NCBI GenBank assembly: GCA_022828595.1
Contig: JAKGHH010000001.1
Span: 136,915,017 to 136,979,016, forward strand
Origin: Nelumbo lutea
Taxonomy: Eukaryota; Streptophyta; Magnoliopsida; Proteales; Nelumbonaceae
Direction of reading: 5' to 3'
DNA: 64,000 nucleotides
Shown: positions 24,686 to 36,115 of the stretch, piece by piece
How positions within the stretch are numbered: the stretch's first letter is position 1
Layout: every line of letters begins with the position of its first letter
The notes under the pieces: model-generated
What the model was told of the DNA's origin: nothing
Database searches by the model: none
The model's input: only the letters and a program-made list of their open reading frames with translations
Program-made: the position numbers and the translations under genes

Positions 24686-24971
24686 TGTTGGAACGTTAGC
24701 TTTATTATTATGTTTGTATTTTGCTGAGTTAGGGTCCATTTGGAAAAATTAAAGCAGTTTTTTCTTTTGTTTTTTATGCTGTAACTTAAGTAGGGGCATG
24801 GGTCCCTTTCCTTCTAATTATGGTCGCCCTATATATATTAATATAAGCTGGCGCCACCAGCACTGTAGCAGACTCCAAATCTCTCTCTTCTCTTCTCTCC
24901 TATCTTCTCTCCTCTCTTCCTCTCTTCCTCTTCTCTTCTCCTACTTCCTCTCCTTTGTTCGGCTGTTAATA
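24686..24971 (+). repeat. 5' LTR of copia B
   Basis: 286 bp, TGTTGGAAC...GTTAATA, with a long CT-rich tract near 24880-24955 before the primer site. It matches 29768-29970. Confidence 0.9.
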
Positions 24972-25559
24972 TAGTATCAGAGCGGTTCTGCTAGGTCTAT
25001 GAGCAGATCGAACAAGCTTCAACCTACTGTCTTCTTCAACTGAAATAAAAAAAGTGTAGACCTATGACTGGTACATATTTTTTTAGCATTTTTTTTCCTT
25101 TTCCTTGGTCGTGTACCAAGAAGAAACTATATGACTCTAGACTACTAAATGTTTTTTGAGAAGCTATGAGGTTCAAACCTCTTTTAACCTGATCCCATGT
25201 CTGAGAATTCAGATCTGTGGGTTGTGGATGACCTGATCTTTTAACCCTTATGGTGTAACCATATTGGTTTATGACCCCTCCTAGCAGTCGATGCATTTGG
25301 GGTGTCTGGAAATTGGAGTGTGACTACTAGGTCAGATCAATTCTGAGATCACCCTAAAATCTTGCCTTTTTTGGACAATCTAGGCTGGTTTGTGGTCAAA
25401 ATTGTGTCCAGATTGCAGTGTGTGCATGTGGGCTTCATCCTTGGTGTTTCTAGGACTGTTTGTTTGGTGATAGGAGAGATCATAAGGTGTGTGTAAGGTC
25501 TGAAAGGTGTTTGAATCATGTCCTTTGAGAATTTTGCAACTTCAGGAATTTTAGGAGTT

Positions 25560-28500
25560 CAAAATGGAATGAGTGGGGGGATGGATATGAGTTTCCCCAT
25601 GGCTGTAATCCCCTTTGATGGACTGAACTATCTTGAATGGTCTGGGGGAATTAAACTTTATTATTGCTAGAGGAAAAAATGGGTATATTAATGGTAAAAT
25701 CAAGGAACCAAAGATTGGTAGTGCTGAATATGACAGATGGGACCAAGAAAATAGCATGGTTTATGTCATGGCTCTTGGTTTCCATGCTGCCACAAGTAAG
25801 GATGACCTTTATGCGGGCTGAAACAACTTGTGAAATATGGGAACAAGCAAAATCTACCTATTCAGAACAGAGACACTATGCAAAGATATATCAATTACAA
25901 GCAGAATCCTCCACTTGCAAGGAAGGGGAGAGGAGTCTCTCGGTGTACTATTCAGACTTGACATCAATTTGGAAGGAATTTGACCATTATCAAAATGTAA
26001 ATTGGAAGTGCGGTGAGGATGCAAAGGCCTACAAATCACTTGTTTCCCAGCAACGGGTATTTGCCTTTCTTTTGTGGCTGAATCTTACATATGAATCCAT
26101 GAGGGTACAAATCTTAGGAAGTAAGAACCTACTTTCAGTCCAAGAAATTTATGCTCTAGTTCAGTCTGAAGAGAGTAGAAGAAGTGTGATGAATTGTACA
26201 GAAGGGGAACCGATTGCACTAGCTGTCTGAGGGGGTACAAGTTTTAATGTTGGAGGTTCTTTTAAAAAGGGAGATTCACAGAAGAGAGTGGATGGCAAAG
26301 ACAAACTTTGGTGCACTCACTGTCAAAAGTCCAAGCACACTAGAGACACAAGTTGGGATCTTTATGGCAAGCCGAAATGGGCTCAAGAATTGAGTAAGAA
26401 GTCTGATCTGAGTAAGAAGCCAATCTAGTAGAGTCAGAATAAATATAATTCAGCAAATGTGGCATCTCAAGAGACTCATCCCATGGTACCCCAAGAGCGA
26501 CACTCTGGTTCTGACCCCAAGGAAGAGATCATTAACTCCTTTTGTGACCACATGGAATTATATGCTAGGACACTTCGCCAGATGGGTTCTGGCCCTATTC
26601 CTATCTCCTTTACATCTACATCAGGTAACATTGCCACTGCCTTCCATGTGTTATCTCATACATCTAATTCCTCTTGGATAATTGACTCTGGAGCCTCAAA
26701 CCACATAACTGGTAAGTCAAATTTATTTCAGGCATATAACCTCCTCTCTGGGAGATATAAGGTGAGACTGGCTGATGGGTCTTATTCCACCATAGACGGG
26801 CAAGGAACCATCTCCCTTCTCTTGGTCTTACCTTCTCTAATGTGTTGCGTGTTCCTAAATTACCTATCAATTTACTTTCCATTAGTAGTATTACTCATTC
26901 CTTGAATTGTTTAGTGAATTTTCCTTTTTCATGTGTGTTTCAGGATTTGACCTCAGGGGAGACAATTGGTAGAGGAAGCATGGTGGATGGCCTCTACATG
27001 TTGGAGAATAAAGTTGGTCTTATGGCTACAGAGTCTTTAAGTTCTTCTAGTGAGAGTCATGCCTACTTGTGGCATAATCATTTGATCACGTTTCGTTTGA
27101 GTCTTTAAAACTTATGTTTCCTGAGTTGTTTAAGCCTTTGTTAGTTAGTAAATTGCAGTGTCATACGTGTCAATTGAGCAAACATTGTAGAAATTCCTTT
27201 CCTTGAAAAAATAAAAGATAAATTTCCTTTTCATATTGTCTATTTTGATGTTTGGGGCCCTATTTCTCTACCTACTAAGACTGGATATAAATATTTCATT
27301 ACTTTGATCACTGACTACTCTAGATATACTTGGGTGTATCTTATGCGATCTATAGATGAAGTGCCAAAGATTATGAAAAACTTTCAACGAATGGTTTTCT
27401 CTCAATTTCAAACTAAAATTCACATTTTTCAGTCGGACAATGTAAAAGAGTACTTCCATAGTGACCACATGGAGTTCTTTGCTTCGTGTGGATCTCTTCA
27501 TCAAAGCTCTTGTGCTAGGACACCTCAACAAAACTGTGTTGCTGAAAGGAAAAGTGCTCATATACTTGAGGTAGCTCGTGGTTTATTACTTCATATAAAG
27601 GTTCTAAAACATTTTTGGATGGATGCAACTATGTGTGCTGCATATATCATCAACCGTATAAATCTCGATTACCAGAGTATAAGGCCCCACATCAACTATT
27701 GTTTCTTATAGCTCCGTTGTCCCCTATTCCAATGCATGTCTTGTGTTTTTTCCTGGTTTTTCTTGGTTATCCATTATCTCAAAAGGGTTACCATTGCTAT
27801 GATCCTGCTTCACGCAAGTACTATGTCTCTATGGATGTATCATTCTTTGAGTCAACCTTTCTTCTCGGTTTCTCCTCAGTGGGAGAGTAGGGTTGAGGAG
27901 ATACACACTCAGGTTCAACTACCTCCTCTTCCGACCCTTCTCTATTTTGGGTCTTTCTTCGCCGCCATAAGAGCCAACAGAGTTCAAGAGTTATAGAACC
28001 TGAAACAATGCAACCAATATAATCAGAATCTCTAGAGGTAGATCCTCCTTATCAACTAGGTACACTTGTTCCCATTGATATGCCTAAATCTCTTAACATT
28101 GGTCCTCCTTTTGTTAATGATCTTGATGTTCATATTGCTAAGAGAAAGGGTGTTAGGTCTTATACTACTAATCATCATATCTCTCACTTTGTGCCCTATG
28201 ATCATATTACACCTTCATACCGTGCATTCCTTTCCTCTATTGATAGTGTCTCTGTTTCTAAGAATGTGGTAGAAACTTTATCCAAACCTGAATGGACAAA
28301 TGCAATGAAGGAAGAAATTAATGCCTTACACAAAAATGGCACATGAGAGTTAGTGGATCTTCTTGAAGGGAAGGAACCAGTGGGTTGCAAGTGGATATTC
28401 ACAGTAAAGCATAGAGCTAATGGTTTTGTAAAAAAGATACAAAGCTAGATTGGTGGCCAAAGGGTTTACACAAGTGTAAGGAGTAGATTATGTAGAGACC

Positions 28501-29706
28501 TTTGCTCCAGTAGCAAAGATGAATTCAATCAGAACCCTCCTCTCACTTGTAGCTAACCTTGATTGGGAACTTCATCAGTTGGATATCAAGAATGCATTCT
28601 TGAATGGTGACCTAGAGGAAGAGGTTTACATGACTCAACCTCCAGGTTTCTGTGCCAAAGGTAGTGAGCAGAAGGTGTGCAAGTTAAAAAAATCCTTATA
28701 TGGGTTGAAGCACTCACCTCGGGCCTGGTTTAGTAGATTCCATTTAGCAGTGCAACAGATGGGATTCAAACAATGCCAGTCAGATCATACTTTATTTGTG
28801 AAAAAAGGTGAAGGGAAAATTGCAGCTTTAATTGCCTATGTTGATGACATAGTAATCACAGGAGACTGGAAAACTGAAATACAGAAGCTGAATAAATTCC
28901 TAGCCACTCAATTTCAGGTGAAAGATCTAAGCCCCTTACGTTATTTTCTTGGAATTGAAGTTGCCCGCTCAAAAATGGGCATCTTTATTCCCAAAGAAAA
29001 TATGTACTAGATCTATTAGAGGATACAGGCAAGTTGGGAGTGAAATCAATTGATTCACCCATTGAACCCAACCATCAGCTAGGAGATAGTTAGGGGGAGT
29101 GTTTGAAAGATGTAAAGAAGTTCTAGAGACTTGTAGGGAGGCTCTTATATTTGTCTTTGACTAGACTTGATATTGCCTATGCAATGGGTGTTTTTAGTCA
29201 GTTCATGCATAATCCTAAGACAACTCACTTTGAAGCTGCAGAAAGAATCCTTAGATACCTCAAGAAGTTCCTAGGAGCTGGTTCCAGAAACATGGGCATT
29301 TGAAAGTTGAGGTGTATATAGATGCTGATTGGGCAGGGGCAACCAATGACAGAAAATCTACCAGTGGGTATTGTACCTTTGTAGGAGGAAACCTAGTCAC
29401 CTGGAGAAGTAAGAAGCAAAGTGTGTTAGATTCAGTGCTGAGGCAGAATACAGAGCCATGTCTCATGGAGTTACTGAAATGATGTAGATAAAAAATTTGT
29501 TAGGCAAACCTATGTCACTCTACTGTGACAGCAAAGTTGCTATCAACATTGCTGTTAACCCAGTCCTCCATGATAGAACAAAACATATTAAAGTGGACAA
29601 GCATTTTACTAAAGAAAAACTTGTGAGTGGAGAAGTGTGCACTCCATATGTCAATTCAGAAGAACAACTTGCAGACATCTTCACCAAGGGCCTTCAACAC
29701 GTGTGA
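25560..29706 (+). pseudogene. Copia B gag-pol remnant
   Basis: Gag lies at about 25560-26230. The zinc knuckle near 26311-26352 reads CTHCQKSKHTRDTS, so its last Cys is Ser. Protease WIIDSGASNHITG lies near 26676-26715. Integrase is at about 27240-27700 with FQSDNVKEY and the TPQQNCVAERKS block carrying the catalytic Asp and Glu. RT lies at about 28270-29010 with QLDIKNAFLNGDL, SLYGLKHSPRAW and an intact YVDD near 28840. RNase H is at 29300-29700. Stops or frameshifts occur near 25590, 26228, 27108, 27708, 28344, 28447, 29008 and 29480. This is the best preserved copia here after element E but still cannot make a polyprotein. Confidence 0.9.
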
Positions 29707-29767
29707 CATAATAATTTGTGTGAAAAGTTGGGCATGATTGACATCCATGTCCCAACTTGAGGGGGAG

Positions 29768-29970
29768 TGTCGACATGTTAACTTTATTTATTATGTTTGT
29801 ATTCTGCTGAGTTAGGGTCCGTTTGGACAAATTAAAGCAGTTTTTTTCTTTTGTTTTTTATGTTGTAACTTAAGTAGGGGCACAAGGCACCGCCAGCACT
29901 ATAGTAGACTCCAAATCTGTCTTCCTCTTCTCTTTTTCTACCTCTCCTCTCCTCTGTTTGGTTGTTAATA
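29768..29970 (+). repeat. 3' LTR of copia B
   Basis: 203 bp beginning TGTCGACATG and ending GTTAATA. It lacks about 80 bp present in the 5' LTR. Preceded by the polypurine tract CAACTTGAGGGGGAG. Confidence 0.9.
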
Positions 29971-29975
29971 GGTTT

Positions 29976-32721
29976 GTAACATTCTTTCCATCTTATTGTG
30001 TCTTCTAGGATCTGAGTACGGGGAAGACGATTGGCAGTGGACATGAAGCCGATGGAGTTTATCTTCTTAATCAGTGTCCAAAGTTTGGGTTAATGTGTCA
30101 GTCTGAGTCTTGTCATGATGAAAAACTAAGTCAATTGAAATTGTGGCATCATCGTCTTGGGCATGTGTCTTTTGGTCCATTAAAGTTTTTGTTTCCTAGT
30201 CTGTTTTTGCTTTCCATTTAATACATACTGATGTTTGGGGACCTTATTCTATTCCATGTATGGGTGGTTATAAATATTTTATTCTCTTTGTTGATGAGTA
30301 CTCGCGGTATACCTAGCTATATTTGATGAAGAGCCGAGATGAAGTTTCTTCAATTATAAAAGGCTTTTTTTAATATGGTGGAGACACAATTTGGAAAGAA
30401 GATTAAGATTACTAGATTTGACAATGCCAAGGAATACTTTGAGAATCACTTACAAACTTTCCTTGAAGAGAAAGGAGTAATTCACCAAAGTTCATGTCCT
30501 CATACCCCCAACAAAATAGGGTATCAGAGAGGAAAAACAAACATGTGGTTGAAGTTTCCAAGGGATTGTTATTCCAGATGCATGTTCCAACTCGATTTTG
30601 GGGGTATTCTATACAAACAATTGTATATCTTATTAATAGACTTCCTTCACAGACCCTTCATCTCTAGTCTCCTCATCAGCTTCTTTTTCCTGATGAGGAT
30701 ACCTTCCATCTTCCTCCTAATGTCTTTGGATGTATCTATTTTGTCCATGACATGAGTCCATCTAGGTTGAAATTTGATCCAAAGTCTTTTAAGTGTGTCA
30801 TCTTGGGATATTCTACAATCCAAAAGGGTACCATTGTTATGACCCTCGCTCTAGAAAAAGGTATATGTCGAAAGATATTACATTCTTTAAGTATACTCCC
30901 TTCTTTTCCTCTTCTTGTCCTTCTCTTTAGGGGGAGAATGCTAGTGAAGATCGGACTCCTTTTTGTATGCCGAATCCTTCTCCAATTGTAACTGGTATTG
31001 TCGATCCTTCTCCTTCTCCCCTTCCTCCTTGTAGTGGTAGTAATACTCTTCCTGCACCTCCTCCTCTGCCTCCTCCTATTCCTCGATCTTGGTACTAGTG
31101 GTTCGTTGGACAAAAAAAGATGATGACTCCAAAGATTGAATGTCCATTATAATCTGACCTCCTGGACTCAGGTAATCTGGATTCTGAACCACTTATTGTT
31201 TCTGATACTTGTAGTGAACCTAAGAGCCTCCAAGTGTGGTTTTTGACCTTAACCTTCCAATTGCGGTTTGTAAAGCAAAAAGGACATGTGCTAAATATCC
31301 TATCTCAAATTATGTCTCTTATAATACCTTATCTCCCTTTTATTGTGCATATATCTCTTCCATTGCTTCTTTTTCTATCCCTTACAGTGTTATTGAGGCA
31401 GTGCAGTTCCCTCACTGGAAGGATGCTATGAACTAGGAAATGGAGGAGCTTGAGAAAAATCAGACATGGGAAATTGTTTCTCTTCCAATGGGAAAAGTTC
31501 TTGTTGGATGTAAGTGGGTTTACACAGTGAAGCATAAAGTTGATGGCTCAATTGAAAGGTATAACGCTCGACTTGTGGCAAAAGGGTACACTCAATCTTA
31601 CATCATTGATTATCATTCCTTAATGGCAACCTTCAGGAAGAAGTTTACATGGAACTTCCTCCAAGAGTGAACAACCCTAGGAATAAAGGAAATGTTTGTC
31701 GTTTGAAGAAATCCATTTATGGCCTCAAACAGTCCCCTAGAGCTTGGTTTGATAGAATTAGAAAAGCTATCTTAAAAATTGGCTTTTCTCAATCTCAAGC
31801 TGACCATACCTTGTTTATTAGGAGAGTGAATGGAAAAGTGACTATGCTGATAGTATATGTTGATGGCATTGTTATCATAGGGGACGATATCTCTGAAATT
31901 GCTGAACTAAAGTCTTTTCTTGCTATTGAATTTGAAATTAAAGATCATGGAAATCTTTGGTATTTCCTAGGGATTGAGGTCACAAGGTCAAAGAGGGGCA
32001 TTTATATTTCTCAGAGGAAATACATCATTGATCTGCTTCAGGAAGTAGGGAATTTAGATTGTAAACCAGATGAAACTCCAATTTATCCCAATCATAAGTT
32101 GGGAGTTGATGATGGAGATATCCTTCTTGGAAAAGCTATGTATCAAAGACTTGTCTGTCGCCTTCCTCTACTTGTGTTTCACTAGACCAAATATATCATA
32201 TGTTGTGAGTGTGGTTAGCTAATATATGCACAAGCCTAGATCATTTCATATATGCAAGCAGGGAATAGAATACTAGCCTATTTGAAAGGATGTCCAGGAA
32301 AAGCGGTCTACTTTTGGCTTTTGTACCTTGGTGCGTGGTAGTGTTGTATCTTGGAGAAAAAGAAACAATCAGTTGTGGCTCGATCTAGTGCAAAGGCAAA
32401 GTATAGAGCTGTGGCTCATGGAGTTTCCAAATTTTTATGGCTGAAGAACTTGTGAAAGAAATGGGAGTGCAGATTGATACTCCAATGATATTATATTGTC
32501 ATAATCAAACAACCATAAACATAGCCCATAATCCTATTCAACATGACTGTACAAAGCATATAAAAGTTGATCAACATTTCATTAGAGAAAGAGTTGCCAA
32601 TGGAGAGATTTGTTTACGTTTTGTGAGGTCTGAAGATCAATTGGCCGATTGTCTTACTAAAGGTGTCTCCAAATCAAAGCTTGACAACAATTTGAACAAG
32701 TTATATCTATGCCCAGCTTGA
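29976..32721 (+). pseudogene. Copia A pol remnant: integrase, RT, RNase H
   Basis: Pol resumes directly after copia B with a TFFPSYCVFQDLSTGKTIG-like block and the WHHRLGHVSFG pre-integrase motif near 30145. Integrase (about 30215-30900) has lost its conserved order through frameshifts; FDNAKEY near 30415 and a HQSSCPHTPN block mark its core. RT is at about 31240-32180 with CKWVYTVKHKVDG and SIYGLKQSPRAW. The active site reads YVDG near 31856, so the second catalytic Asp is lost. RNase H near 32310-32721 ends with SEDQLADCLTKG. Confidence 0.88.
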
Positions 32722-32728
32722 GAGGGAG

Positions 32729-32880
32729 TGTTGAGGATGTAAGGGCATTTATGTCCTTTCATCCTTTTTGTATTTGGGCACCTATTCAAGGGTCCATTTG
32801 TAATTTCCTTAAAATGTTAAGAAAGGCTCTTAATGGTGTGAACAGTAACACACCTCTGTTCTTCGACAAACTCTTCCTTC
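32729..32880 (+). repeat. 3' LTR of copia A, truncated
   Basis: Begins TGTTGAGGATGTAAGGGC, as the 5' LTR does. Similarity stops at about 32880, before the (TTC)n run and terminus of the 5' copy, and LINE ORF1 sequence begins at once. Confidence 0.85.
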
Positions 32881-33213
32881 AGGAAAACAGACCAGTTGCT
32901 TCCTATTCTTGTCAACTCTGAAAGAGATATGAAAGAACCTCTTATGATTTCTTCTGCATTGCACCACATATCTTCTTCCCACTTTCGTGGTGATCACTTT
33001 CCTGCTTCTCTCCTTCCCTCTTGCACTTGCTTTTTCTACAAAATCTGTGAACCATTCTACCACGTCCAAACCTACCAGCAGCACTAAAGCCTTCTTAGTT
33101 TCCCTGATTTTCAAGCTAATCTTCCCTCTGACTTTTAGTTCCTCCAACAGAAAGCTTTTCGCCTCCACCTTCAGAAATCTCCTCCATGGATTGGCCTCCA
33201 CAAAGTTCTCCAT
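32881..33213 (-). pseudogene. LINE ORF1 N-terminal remnant
   Basis: The minus strand encodes about 110 codons starting MENFVEANPWRRF, with a KSFLLEELKVRGKISLKI block, a WFTDFVEKA segment and HKRFFHISFRVDKNRKQLVCFPEG. The order matches the plant LINE ORF1 at 4305-3890. Its orientation and place suggest it is the 5' end of the LINE whose ORF2 lies at 22631-16799. The intervening ORF1 C-terminus and endonuclease start are missing. Confidence 0.7.
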
Positions 33214-33244
33214 TTCTTTCTTCTTTTAAAACCTACATTATCTG

Positions 33245-33660
33245 TTCTAATCTGTGATCCATGACTCTAGCCTCCTCTTTCTAGAGCCAGCTTATTACAA
33301 GTTTTAGGTCACCTTCAAATAATAGCTTCCTAATGTTCAGCTCCTTTGCCTTTTGAATTCCTTCCATAATTCTCATAATTTCAGCCCTTAAAAAGTGCCC
33401 AACTCCCCGAGAAAAATGCAATGACAATTCCCTCCTCATTCCTGAACACTCATCCAATGCCAAAAAGACCCAGGTTGCCTTCACTACTACCATAAAAGTT
33501 GAGCTTAACAGCACCTCTAGGGGATGGGGACCATTTAGTTCTGACCACCACCCTAAGAGGGATGAACTAACAATCTCTCTCCAGTTTCTCTCACCCCAGA
33601 AACATCTTTGAATAGCATCTATAATTTCAGCCAATGAATAGCTCAGAAGTGGCACAATCC
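33245..33660 (-). pseudogene. LINE RNase H fragment, minus strand
   Basis: The minus strand encodes a LINE-type RNase H C-terminal segment with EIMRIMEGIQKAKELNIRKL followed by FEGDLKLVISWL. The conserved acidic residues of the family (the E of AEIM and the D of EGD) are present. It ends at about 33245, where the ORF1 fragment of another LINE copy begins, so it belongs to a separate insertion. Confidence 0.75.
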
Positions 33661-33689
33661 TCTAGAGAAAAAGAAAAGATAAGGAGATC

Positions 33690-36115
33690 CTTTGGAAATC
33701 CGGGCATGACTGGAATAGGTGGTGTGATTAGGAATTTGTAAGCAGAATATCTGTTAGACAGTTTTGTATGCCCTTAGTTTCAATCAGAATGATGTACTTT
33801 ATGAGTTTATTGTAAATGAATAAAAGTGCATATTTGATTCATGTTCCCTTGGTATGTTTCTGTGTAATACCCTTAAACTGGACACTTAATGAGACTTGTG
33901 TTAGTTTACAATGTTCATAGCCAATGGGTCGGTCTGGGGAGACCTATCCTGATAAGGTTGACACTATTGTGCCACCAAGTCGGTTGGGGTGGCCTATCTC
34001 AGCTGCCAGGGTGAGACCCTAGGCACATACAGAGTAGGATTAATTGAATCTTTGAACTGGACTAGATTTCCAGTATTGCCCTGGACCTTGGAGATTGATG
34101 GGCAAAATTGGAAAGTTACACCTGACCCCTAGACTCGATTATGATACTGCATTGGGTGTCGGATTGGGCTGTCTTTGATGTAACAATCAGTGAGATCCTT
34201 AGCGGGGGTCAAAACTTGGGTATGTTGGGACAGTCTGAGAATTCATCTAAGTGGGTGATCATAGTGAAAGGATCAGCCTCTTTGTCGGACAAAGGTAATG
34301 TTCGGGGATGCTCTCTCACTGATGGAAACCAAGACTGTCGGCAACCGATTTCAAACGTTGAAATTTGTTTTGCAAAATATATTTTATATGAGATATGAAA
34401 GTATATATATATTATGGTTTCTAAAATGTTTGTAAACAGTTTTAATTCCCATGATCTATATAAGTAGAGAGTGCAACACAGTTCCTTGCAGCCGAGGGAG
34501 AAGTCCTCTCTTGTCGGGTAGTGTATGTTCATTATGGGCTGAGAGGTTAAGTGTAAGACCACTGAGGATAATACCTAATGGGCTAATCTTGCATTTGCCC
34601 ACAGTCCCAGGGTGTTACAAGGTGGCTTGGCCCAGGGACCACTTAGGGTAACTGTTGGGCCCATAGAGTCCATCTGATGGGTTTCAGGGGGTGCACTGTC
34701 CATAACAGTGTATTCGGCTAGGCATTGTAACAAAGGCTGGGCCAAACCCATGTGGCTGATGTGTAGATCAATGCTTGGGTCCCACGCCATACAAGGAAGC
34801 CCAACTGGGCAGCAGTTAGGAAGGTTAAGTGAGCACATAAGCTTAATGGGCCTAAAGCCCATTTTGAATTGGGATATTTAATTAGTTAATTATGGGGCGA
34901 ATTCTGAGATGGATTAGCAGATAGGATAGGGTCTTGACCCTATCCACTCAGAGAGTCTAGATCTGAATGTGATTCAGATCTAGAAACCTCCTAATGAGAT
35001 TAGGAGAAAGCTAATCTAATCTGCAGATAAGATAAGGGTTTATCCTTATCACCTAAAGAGAGGGCTGATCCAAATATGATTTGGATAAGCAGCTCCTAAT
35101 TGGATTAGGAGCTGATCTTTTAGGTTAACAAAAGAAGGAGGGGGCGGCAGCCTTTAGAAGACACACAATCAGATCCTCTTTAGAGCTGAAATCACAGAAG
35201 AAAGAATTAAGCAACCTTGTAGAATTCTTTCTTGCCGCCTCCTTGTTCTTGCCACCCTGTTTTCCAGTTCAATCTCTAGTTGTGGGAGAAGTCAAGATTC
35301 AATCTTGACATCAGTTCTTTGTGAAAGAATTGATAGGAAGTTGTGCTCACGTGCCATCCTGCTATTTCTTGCAAAGAACAGAATTCTTGGTGAAGAATAT
35401 TGCTGATTCTGCTCCATCCTGCATTGTGTCATCTTCAGTGGGAGCAGTCTTTGGATCCTTCCTTGGGCATGAACACCTTCATTGGGAGATACTTTTTCTC
35501 TGTATCAGGTATATTCCTCTCCTACTCCATTTGGTTCAGATCTGGTTCAGTTTATTGTTCAAGATTGATCCTTGAAAATATGATTTTCTAAATAGGGAAT
35601 GCGATTCCTAGTTGAAAGGGAGAGAAATTTTTTTTTGAAATTCGCTCCCTTTATTTCGCAAGATTTGGGCATCCATACGATGGATCTCTCATCCCTTCAA
35701 TATCGGCTCTTTATTCTAGTCCCATTGGAGTGGTGAAATCATTGAAAGCTAAATTGTTAGCTTTGCTACAAGGTCTTAGGCCTTTGGTTGCAACTGGGGT
35801 ACAAACAGGTAGAGGTGGAAGGAGATTCAAAATTAATTGTTTCATGGGCTAATGGTAGCAGTCAGACTCCTTGGACTCTTAGGCATGCTTTTAAGGAGGT
35901 GGAAAGTATTGCTAAGGACATAGTTGCTGAGTTTAAATGGGTGAGAAGAAATGCAAACTAGTTGATTCCCTTACTATGCAGGGATTTATGAGATAGCATT
36001 TGTTTTGGGCCGCTATGTAATATTGATTGTAACATTTAGGGTGGCAATCTTTCCTCTTTGTATTAGCTTTTATCTTCAATCTTATAATAAAATTTCTCTT
36101 TACTAATAAAAAAAA
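33690..36115 (+). mobile_element. LINE 3' end on plus strand, split by solo LTR
   Basis: The first part (33690-33751) encodes a GNPGMTGIGGVIRN RNase H start. The second (35700-36115) continues with a GVVKSLKAKLLALLQGL block, an EVEGDSKLIVSWANG block in another frame, and KWVRRNAN. It ends in a LINE-type AATAAAATTTCTC...AATAAAAAAAA tail at about 36115. Removing the solo LTR (33752-35699) and one copy of its target duplication rejoins the two parts. Only the 3' end of the LINE is present, as expected for 5'-truncated integration. Confidence 0.85.
33752..35699 (+). mobile_element. Solo LTR (1948 bp) of the long-LTR copia family
   Basis: Starts TGTTAGACAG and ends CATCCCTTCA. It is flanked by perfect atatc duplications (33747-33751 and 35700-35704) and lies inside a LINE RNase H. 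From 34156 onward it aligns with the 3' LTR of copia E (47535-49099). The first 404 bp have no counterpart in that damaged element, so this is the only full-length LTR of the family in the window. The absence of internal sequence together with the intact duplication indicates LTR-LTR recombination. Confidence 0.93.

Larger units (their letters stand above)
24686..29970 (+). mobile_element. Ty1/copia element B nested inside copia A
   Basis: A full-length copia lies in the same orientation as its host copia A. Its LTRs are at 24686-24971 (286 bp) and 29768-29970 (203 bp, with an internal deletion relative to the 5' LTR). The terminal sequences are TGTTGGAACGTTAGC (5') and TGTCGACATGTTAAC (3'), and both LTRs end GTTAATA. 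The primer site AGTATCAGAGCGG follows at about 24973. A run of G and A precedes the 3' LTR. The flanking 5-mers are gtttt (24681-24685) and ggttt (29971-29975), a target duplication with one difference. The insertion falls between the protease and pre-integrase parts of copia A. Confidence 0.93.
22644..32880 (+). mobile_element. Ty1/copia element A, interrupted by copia B
   Basis: A copia element antisense to NSF with a 5' LTR at 22644-22848 and a truncated 3' LTR at 32729-32880, both starting TGTTGAGGATGTAAGGGC. A tRNA-Met primer site follows the 5' LTR and a polypurine run (TTGAGAGGGAG) precedes the 3' LTR. Gag and protease lie at 23430-24680. The element is split at 24686 by copia B, and gag-pre-integrase, integrase, RT and RNase H resume at 29976-32721. 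Removing B restores a continuous copia order across the junction. The last roughly 50 bp of the 3' LTR are missing. Confidence 0.92.
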
